Shown here one piece after another: positions 55,750 to 64,000 of a stretch of 64,000 nt of DNA (its first letter is position 1; each line of letters begins with the position of its first letter). Source of the stretch: Leptodontidium sp. MPI-SDFR-AT-0119 (taxonomy: Eukaryota; Ascomycota; Leotiomycetes; Helotiales; Leptodontidiaceae); NCBI GenBank assembly GCA_020726505.1, contig JAHLEZ010000016.1, positions 248,001 to 312,000 on the forward strand, read 5' to 3'. The translations under genes and the position numbers were made by a program. The notes beneath the pieces were generated by a model. It made no database searches. It saw only the letters and a list, made by a program, of their open reading frames with translations, and was not told the origin of the DNA.

Positions 55750-58700
55750 TTATACTTTGATTTATTTAAGTAGCTTAGTAGGGGGTCCTGCTTGTTTAGG
55801 GTAACTGAGGTGGAAATCCCTGACTTTATGCGGAGCGTACTTGAGGTCAAAGGCATTGTATTAGTCTAAGTCAACGTCTTGATTAAGCCAAGTGACACGG
55901 TAAGATAAAGTCTTGCCCTTCTTACGATAAGTAAGTACTTTTTCTAGTTCTTACTCGTCGTCGCCTGTAATGTTAATCGGCGGGGGGGGTATCTTACACT
56001 TGGCCTAGTAAAGGGTCGTTAGGGTCTCGGCGTAGCTTACTAGCCGAAAAGACGTTGTGGACCTTTATACTCGCTGGCAATTCTAAGTAGTACGAGTGTC
56101 TTACTTTCTCGAGCACTTTAAATAGTCTATTAGTTAGTATATCTAACTTCTTAAATAGGCGGAGTATCTTAAAGTAGCGCATATTAAGCTAAACTAGGCT
56201 ATCTTTATTAAAGTCGACATCGCGGCGAGAGGCGTTATAAGACTTGGCTATCTTTACTTAGGCCACAGTAAGGTTCGACCGAGCTATGTCTTATACTTTC
56301 TTATAGCGTTAAGTATAGTTAATGGCTTATTAAGTGTTTAACTTGTTAGTGGGGGTAGTTAAGTCTAGTAAGTTAATTTTCTAGTCTTAATTTGTGCGTA
56401 GTATATATTTATAGACTACTTTAAATAAAAAGAGTCCCCCTAAGGAATCGTGTAAGAGGGACATCTAGGCGTAGTCTATAATAGGGAGGTACTTTAACTA
56501 GTCGTCTTAATAATACGCAACGAAAGGTCGGAGTTGTTTTTATATATATTAATTGTATACTTCGGTCTGGCTATCTATCTACGGGTGGTTAGTAGCGGAC
56601 AGTTGTCTCTTGGTTCTGAGGATCTTACTTAAGGCGGTCTAAAACTTAAATACAAACTAGGGACCTTTATTAAAAGTAATAGTTAATAGGGCTTTAAAGT
56701 AGCGATATATATAGTAAATGTATATAATGGCTAGCTTCTGAGTATCTGTTATCTTTTAGCAAGAGATATTAATAGCTTGTTTACTAAATCTATTAATAAA
56801 GACGAAGACGTTGTCGAATCTATACTTGTCCTTAGTAAAGGAGTAGTAGTCTACTATAATATGTTCTTATAGTCTAAACGAAATAAGGAGAAGATAAAGG
56901 AGTTTAGGCTTTTTATCCTAGGGGACTTGAATTCGTTAATATATATAATAATTATAGTAGTACTACTGAATTATAGACGTGATTTTATACTACTAGTACT
57001 AAAAAGAGAGTATTTAAATCGTCTTCTTAATACTAAGGTGCGCTGTAGTGACTCGATTATAGACTTCTTATATAAGGAGGGTTCGGAGGTAGTCGATATC
57101 GGGGACTAAGAGGCGGCCGTCGTTAAGTAAGAGGTTACCCTCTAGGCTAAGTTTACTTAGAGAGTCTAATATAGCTTATTTACATAAAGCCTATAAGAAA
57201 GGAGTAGTGCGGTTAGCCTCTAGGATTTACTGTACGACAGAGAATATTAGTGTAAAAATAGCGAGCTTAACGTCGGTTACTAGCGCGTTAACGTCGTTAG
57301 GCGGCCGCAACTTTGTAAATAGTAAGTTAAGGTTAACTTAGTCTTAGCGTAAGAGTTGTTGAAGGCGTTAAGTCTTCTTTGTAAAGTTTTATAGATTTAA
57401 CTCGTTTAGCTTGCGGGAAAGTGCGTTTACTAAGGGATTATAAATTCTAGGGCGGTACGTGATTATAAAGTTATAGTCCGCTAAAAGCTTTGCCTATCGT
57501 GTTTGTCTAGTATTTAATTACTTAGAGGTTATAAAGTATTCTAAGGCCTTGTGGTTTGTTATAACACGGACTTAGTAAGGGGCTCTTACTAATTTAGTAC
57601 GTTAGTGCTTAAAGGATCTAATAATAGCTAGTATTTCTTTATTGTGTATTACGTAATTAAGCTTAGTAAGTAATATAGTTTTTGAAAAGAAAGTAACGAG
57701 GAATTAGTCGTCGCTGTATTATTAAAAAAGGACTCTAGTTATAACACTTTTACTAATATCTGTCTTTAAGAGGTAAAGTAAATCTTATTAGTAGTGTCTT
57801 AAGAGAGGTGCAGACGTGAGAATATATTTAAGAAGGTCGAAGGCATCTTTATACTTTGCGGTAAAGCGGAAGGGAACGTTATTCTTAATTAGTTAAATAA
57901 GAGGTTTCGTTATAATACTATAGTCACGGATAAATCTCCGGTAGAAGTTATAAAAACTAAGAAAGGACTATATACCTTTAATAAAGTTAAAGTAAGTCTA
58001 TTCACGAATAATAAAGACCTTCTCGGGATTAACTTCTAAGCTAGAAGTTAATATAATAAATTTTAAGTACTTAGTTTATATTACTTCAAACTTATACTTC
58101 TTTAGGTCGGCTTATAGCCTAGCGTCGTTAAGGCGTTAAAGTACTTTTTTAACGTGGAGCTAGTGTTATAAGGGGTCCTTAGAGTATATAAGAATGTCGT
58201 CTAAGTACGCTATATAGAAATCATCAAGGTAATCGAAGAGAATATCGTTTATATAGCGCTAGTAAGTGGTAGGGCTATTAGTCAGGCCAAATGGAAGAAC
58301 TTTACACTTGTATACGCCGTACCTCGTGCGAAAGGTAGTGTACTCTTTTAATATTAAGTCTATTCAGATTCAGTAAAAGGCTTAACGAATATTTAATTTA
58401 ATAAAAATGCGAGTATTAACTATGCGAGCTAGGGTCTTATTAATTAGAGGTAGGGGGTATTAGTCCTTTTAAGTGAGGGAATTCAGTACTCGAAAGTCGA
58501 TATATAACCGCAGGGAGCCATTCGGCTTCTTAATAAAGAGAATGGGGGCAGCGAATAGTACTTAAGACGACTTAATAAATCCTTTGTCTAAGTTATCTGT
58601 GATATATTCCTTAATAACCTTAAGTTCTTTAGTTAATATCTTATATAATAGCGAATACTTAAGTACTTTCTTACCCTCTTCTTCTAGCTTAATTTTGTAA

Positions 58701-61700
58701 TCGTATAAGCGGTAGGAGGGGAGAATATCACTTTCTGCCTTAGAGAATACGTGAGTCTAATTAGCGTATTTTAAGGGAATTAGTGATTCGGCGTTTAGCT
58801 CTTGAATAGAAAGTGCAAACTATATGGCTAACTAGCGGCGGTAAGTGAGTTCGATAGTCAGGGCTGCTATGGCAGCGACTTTCTCTCGCTCTTAGTTTCT
58901 TTAATTAATTAGGGCATTAATTTCTTATAAAGTTACTATAAATATCTTATCTCTAAACTTCCGTTTTATTAATATATAAAACGCTGTGGCGTTAATCGAG
59001 AAGATCTTAACGATTAGACGTCGACGAGCTTTCTTACGTCACTTTATAATCGATAACTCATCTCGTAGTTAAAGAGAAGAAGTTAAGGAAGGAGAAGCTT
59101 TTGTAGTCGAGTCGTGTACGAGGGAAAGTTACATTTACATTTTCTGAAGTAAATTAGCGTAGTCTTTAGTATATATTCTACGTGTAAAAGGAGTAAATTA
59201 GGGGGAGTTAGTCTAGTCTCGAGGGTATAAGAGCTCGGCGGTTCCGCTCTCTAGCTTAGCAACTTCTATTCGAGCCAGTTTAGTTGGGATATATATATTG
59301 TCTAGTCGTGGGGACCGTTATATATATTAACTAAGTTAGTTATTTAATATATTTCTTAGTTAAGGTAGAGGACTATTAATAGCGAAGTGCGCGCGCTCTC
59401 TAGGCTTTGTTATATATCGTATTTATTAATGTGAGAGCTCTACGGTACATAAAGTATTAATAATAGAAGTAAGTTTGATAATAGTACTAGTATTAGGGAT
59501 TAGCTAAGGGCGATACTATATACTTAAAAGGCGCGGATCTAAGTATTTTTAACTCTTAGAGATTAATATAGAATTTATTATTAGCGTAGCTTCTCTAATT
59601 AATACAGCGGCGCGGCTACTTCTAAAGGCTACTATATGTTTCGAAACGAAGTATTTATTAGAAGGTGTAATAAGGGAAGAAAGTAAGGAATACGTAGGGG
59701 GTTTTATACTTAAAATAAAAAGGAAAAAAGAAGTAGACAAAGTATTAGGTATTAAAAAGATAGGGGGGTAAATTTCCTCTACTAGCGCCGTGGGCTTAAT
59801 TCTAGGGGGGTATAAATTCTCGACTCCACACTTCTAGCACAACTATAGCGGATTTCTCTAATCTTTCTTTTTACGACTTACGGTGGTTTCGTGGTTAGAG
59901 ATTGGCTATAAGTATAAGCTCGACAACTATATATCTATAGAATTAGTATCTTCGGTATCTAATATAATTCGACTATATTACGCGGGATGTCGGGTTTGAT
60001 TTTCTATTAATATAATCGCTAGTTTTCTGGACTTAGTAATAGTCGAGGAGCTAATAATAATAGGTTCTAGGGTTACTAAGGAAGTGAGGGAGTTATTAAC
60101 GTATATTCCGTCTTTTTAATCTAATTGTGAAATAGAATATGTCACGAAATCGGTATGTGTCACGGAATCGGGACTATTAGTAAGGCAAGACACACGTCCG
60201 TCTTGTATAGCTCGGTGATATTAAGGGAGAGCGGTAGGGGTGTACTCTGTGGTGTCTATCGTATTTATACTTAATATAAGGTCTAAAGGTGGTGAATCGG
60301 TTATTAAAGTCGACTCGGGAAGTTAAGGATCACGGCGGCTCTAAAATTCACGTAACTTAGCGTCTCTACACTCGGCGTCACGCTAGTGGCGTTAATAAAT
60401 CTTGTGTACACGTAAGTCTTGAACCTTAATTAGTTTGCCGTAACTTACTATTAGGGGGTAGTCTGATAGTTAGATAAGCCGTCGTTTGGCGGCATCTAAG
60501 AGCACTTCGTGATACTCTAGCTATAATCTTCTAATAATTACTCTATAGTTTCTTAAATAAGTAATTAAAAAAGGAGTAAATAACTACAAACGCTTATTAA
60601 CTATTAAATTTAATATAATATAGTAGCTAATAGTCCGGCTAGTTCGACTATCAAATCCTTTGACAGGGACAAGTGAAGGTAGTAAGTGAATTAAAGATTT
60701 TAAGAAGAGAAAAAGAAACTTTAAAAGAGAGTAATTAATAAAATAATAACTATTAACTCTAGAATTAAAAAGTACGGGCAACTTGTACGTGAGTCTATTC
60801 TTAGAGAGAGCGATGTGGGTAGTGAGTACTAGTCCGCTAAGAAGCTTCGTAAGGTTAAGATGTCGCATATCTTATATTATGTCTAAGAAGGAGCCTTTTC
60901 TTAGGCTAAGTCTTTTACTCGTAAGGTAAGTTCCTTTACTAGTAAGTTGTCGTCGTCTGTAGTTTAACTGTTAAATATAAGACTACTGTTGTTAGCGCTT
61001 AGCTCTATTTCGTTAACACGGGAGGTATAACTATAACTAAGGGGCTGTTAAGTAAAATACTAAAGGGCATTCGCTAGTGTTTAAGTACGAGGTGTATTAG
61101 CTCGTGTAAAGATTTATTAACCTAAGGGTTAGTTAGTCTCTTGTCGCTAGGACAAAGAAGTAGTAGAAGCTTAGAGTGACTTTCCTGTGGTCCCTGAGGA
61201 GATATTGACTTAAGATTAGGAATAGGAATTTATACTTATTGCTGAGGGGCTAAAGCGACTAGCGTAAATAGTGCTTTTTATAATCTGTCTTTAATCTTTA
61301 GCTTAGACTACTCTTATATATTCTTCTAAAGTTCTGGCTCTTTAATACTTATAGAATAGTTACTTACGTAGGCGGGACGGAAGTTTGTCTTATAGGTTCA
61401 TTTTAAATATTAAGTTATTAATTACGCCGCCTTAGTTAGTAAGAATTTTAAACTATTAGTAAAAATCTCAAAAGGTTTGTCCTGTGGCTTTTATCTTTAA
61501 TATAGAGTAGAAGTTACGCGCTGTCTATTACTTATAAGAGTTAATTAGGAATTTAACTACTTAGTCAACTAAGTCAAGCGCATCTGTGATGTTTCCGTCG
61601 TTATTAAGCGTCGGGGACAAGAAAAAGGGTTTTAGGAACGTGCGAGTTGTTCCTTTTGTTTATATTAGTAGTTAGTCTTTCTAGTAGTCGTCGTTAACGA

Positions 61701-62560
61701 AGTATTAGTCGTACTAGCGTAAGGCGTTTTAGACCTAGACTTCTTATAAACGTGAACTATAGCTAATACCGTCCGAAAGCTTATTGTTTAAGTTAGGGAT
61801 CTTCTCGATTTGTGAGGCCGTAAACATCTAAGATATCTTAGAGAAGGATAGGGAACGATGACGTGGAATGCGAGGAAGTCGGTAGCCGTTCTTACTATTG
61901 TCGTCTAGTAGTTTACTAAGATTAAGAGTACTTTATGCCTTACCTTTGCCTTTATTTAACTCGGGGGCAGGAGTTTTCTTAATTGAGGAATAAAGGAATG
62001 TGTCCCCTTCTTAGAAAGTTATAAATCTTAGGGCGGATTTACGTGGTAAAGGTTCGTCAGTCGTAAGTCGCTGTTGTTAGAGCGATAACTTTAACCGCTA
62101 GTTCTCTAGGCGACTCTCTGTGAGTTACTTTTCTAAAATGCGAAGTCGGCTTTCTTATAACGTCTCTCTTATGTGTGTCCTTGTAGGCTTTGTACTATTC
62201 CCTGGCGTATTAGTGAAAGTATTGACTTTAGGGGTGTTAATATCAGGAGAGTTAAGTATAAGGACGAAAGAAGAGGCAGACGACATATCGGCGTCGTTTA
62301 TAGTGGGTCGCTTTATTAGAGGAGGGACGACTTTCGGCTTGACTTAGCGAGTTGGAGGGAGAGGTCCGGCGAAGAGAGGGTTTCGACTTCGTCGTATTAA
62401 GGTAAAAGTCGGGGAGGAGAATAAGGGTAATAGTAGCGAAGTAGATATTAACTTCGCTATTAGTAGGGGTTTTAATACTACTATTTATTAAGCTATAAAG
62501 CTTAGTATAGGCCTTTCCTGTATTTGAGCTTCTGGGTCGTAACTACTTACAGGAGAATTA
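55750..62560 (-). pseudogene. Second chromovirus gag-pol, RIP-inactivated
   Basis: On the minus strand from right to left: gag (about 62-61 kb); protease (60584-60868, RVNSYYFINYS for a DSGANSYxFI-type site, then VKGFDSRTSRTISYY); reverse transcriptase (59-57.9 kb) with an intact AYLDDILIYSKDP at about 58180-58215; RNase H; integrase; integrase C-terminal domain (55994-56182, FKVLEKVRHSYYLELPAS, VHNVFSASKLRRDPNDPL); and a chromodomain (about 55780-55990, with ELEKVLTYRKKGKTLSYRVTW). The order and the chromodomain place it in the chromovirus group of Ty3/gypsy. It is a different family from the element at 34.6 kb (different LTRs). Dozens of stops remove any activity, although the YLDD catalytic site has survived. 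Confidence 0.88.
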
Positions 62561-62615
62561 GGGGGCGAGGGATATTTACTATCTTCTTAAACGTAAAAAA
62601 AAGGGTTATAGATAA

Positions 62616-62862
62616 TGTGACGCTTGCCTTAGAAAGACGGCAATCACGTGTAACTAACGCCTCACATATTAATATAAGACATATAACGATACTAAGTATC
62701 AACTTAGAATCTATAACTACAGAGGAAAAAAGGTAAGGAAAGAATAAGTCTATATATAAGAGGTTAGTATGCCTAGTACTATAGTAATCTCGGTACGTCC
62801 CGATCGGGCAGTACTAAGTGGAGCCGGTGGAAATGAGGCTCTGGACAGCGACAGTCGTCACA
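62616..62862 (-). repeat. 5' LTR (right in window) of the second chromovirus
   Basis: 247 bp, ends GTCGTCACA, then CTATG. Confidence 0.92.
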
Positions 62863-62867
62863 CTATG

Positions 62868-64000
62868 TATTATTAAAAGAGGGCATTTACTTTCGTCTAT
62901 AGTAAAATAACTAGTATTAAAACGTGACTTGAAGGCTTTTTCTATGTGCTCGAATCATGCTTTTTTATTTAATTTTTAAAACTTTAATAAAGAGGGGCCT
63001 GGGGGAAGCGACATCTATTTACTAAGCTTGTAATCTTCTATAGTAACGTGCATCCCTGCGTCGAGAGACGCACCCCGTGACGAGACAAACTATTAGTACT
63101 TCGAATTCAATTGATTCTAAATTTCTGAATCCATTGAAAATTCCCGTATTTTTTGCGTCAGTCATGTTGTGTACCACTCCTGAACAGTCCAAACCCTAGC
63201 TACTCCGAAAATTACGATCGCGTCGTCGCCGTCGCGCCTGGCTGCAGAGGGCATCAATTCGTAGTATTATAGGACCCCTCGACCTACAGCACCACCACGA
63301 GCTCTTTGCGCCTTTCAAACTTATAGGACGGTTTGATCTGGGTTTCCGAGCCTCACCACGATGCTAAGAAGTCATTGTTAGCCTTGTGGCGGGCGTGGCG
63401 CCCTGTGTCATGCGACGTCACCACATGGATTGGTACCTTTAATTACGCGATCAAGGATCCCTGGTCAAAGTTACAGTAATTTCCGTAAAATATATCTTAT
63501 GGAAACATCACCGAACGCGAGAACGAAATTTTTGAAAGTCACAGAGCAAGGCAGCTTCGAAACAATCTGGCCTGTGGTCACAATGCCTCTACGGATTGAC
63601 ACGCTTCTCCCAGTGTTGCGTTGATGCCGTAGAGGTGGCATTGTGACCGCAGGGAGAACAGGACACGACACCACAAGAGCAAGCTATACAACACGACGCG
63701 TTCGATCACGGCGGCGGCAGCATAGCGACATAGTATAGCCCTACGAAGTGTAACGATCGAGCCCAAACACCAATGCCTTCTAAGATCACACTACAGTACA
63801 GATGGGTTTCGGGTTGGCCCATCGCCCTCCGACTACGTTTGCAAGATCCCACGACGACGAATCCTCGAACAGAACAGTATCACCTTTCTCGCGCATCAAC
63901 GACCCAGACAAACGGCACGCTACACTTGGTGCAACAATACACAGAACAGACAGATGATCCCTGTCACCCCTTTGTGGAGAAGGAGTGGTGACCCTTCGAC
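62868..64000. other. Right-hand end of the window, no gene recognised
   Basis: 62868-63050 is AT-rich; after that composition is normal. Small frames (63430-63624, 63773-63991 and antisense) have no domain. A long hairpin lies at 63576-63648 (see findings). Confidence 0.4.

Larger units (their letters stand above)
55413..62862 (-). mobile_element. Second Ty3/gypsy chromovirus, full length, inactive
   Basis: 7,450 bp with 247-bp LTRs (55413-55659 and 62616-62862), each starting TGTGACGCTTGCC and ending at a GTCACA/GTTATA terminus. Flanks TTATG (55408-55412) and CTATG (62863-62867) are a TSD with one C/T difference. Minus orientation: a GGAGGGGAGGG-type polypurine tract (minus strand) lies just inside the left LTR, and all coding similarity is on the minus strand. 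It inserted 75 bp after the stop of the NLR gene. Confidence 0.92.

Noticed and set aside
59549..59740. Plus/minus small ORFs within the second chromovirus (e.g. 59549-59740, 62120-62347)
   Set aside because: Chance frames in RIP-mutated gag-pol; no independent protein pattern.

Overview
This window comes from a filamentous ascomycete (Pezizomycotina). The evidence is a set of typical gene families (HET-domain protein, Zn(II)2Cys6 regulator, SYLF protein, fungal NLR, DUF3435 recombinase), short GT-AG introns of 52-67 bp that restore conserved protein sequence, and two sharply different base compositions. Islands of normal composition (about 0.1-1.8, 11.3-15.5, 19.7-27.3, 41.9-45.1, 47-48, 49.4-52.4, 54.6-55.3 and 63-64 kb) hold the genes. 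AT-rich, stop-filled stretches hold dead mobile elements. The decay looks like repeat-induced point mutation (RIP): TGG (Trp) codons read TAG, CAA (Gln) reads TAA, and zinc-binding TGC/TGT codons read TAC/TAT. I cannot name the species; a Leotiomycete is only a guess.

Four genes look intact: a DUF7924-like protein with a PD-(D/E)XK-like signature (127-1344, minus), a HET-domain protein (11791-13632, minus), a five-exon Zn(II)2Cys6 transcription factor (20620-22545, minus) and a two-exon SYLF/Ysc84-type protein (26013-27021, plus). Broken cellular genes are a C2H2 zinc-finger gene (14267-15409), the C-terminal Fn3-like end of a GH3 glycosidase (23894-24286), the last ~100 codons of an MFS transporter (43737-44054), a PTH11-like seven-helix membrane protein (48375-49664) and a SesA/NB-ARC/TPR NLR (52465-55337).

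Mobile DNA dominates, and most boundaries can be fixed to the base from terminal sequences and target-site duplications (TSDs). They are: a 7.5-kb LTR element with no ORF of 60 codons left (2554-10079, TSD AATAT); a 3.46-kb Tc1/mariner-like element carrying a transposase plus a second, convergent, unrecognised gene (16175-19637); two solo LTRs of one family (2059-2378, TSD TAAAT; 30929-31193, TSD GTAAT); two Ty3/gypsy chromoviruses (34585-41602, TSD GGAGG; 55413-62862, TSD TTATG/CTATG); a Fot1/pogo element (45148-46970, TSD TA) and two Tad1-like LINE fragments.

The most striking locus is 31.3-41.7 kb. A DUF3435 tyrosine-recombinase pseudogene (the family that includes Starship captains) has been hit three times: by a 289-bp solo LTR, by a 609-bp TG...CA element made of two modules each present in both orientations, and by a 7-kb chromovirus. 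Removing each insert with one copy of its 5-bp TSD restores the original reading frame, so the order and position of events can be read directly. The chromovirus also carries a decayed antisense reading frame with a Cys-pair motif between its integrase/chromodomain and 3' LTR. The best candidates for something undescribed are the two-gene Tc1-like element, the 609-bp modular element and the chromovirus antisense ORF.
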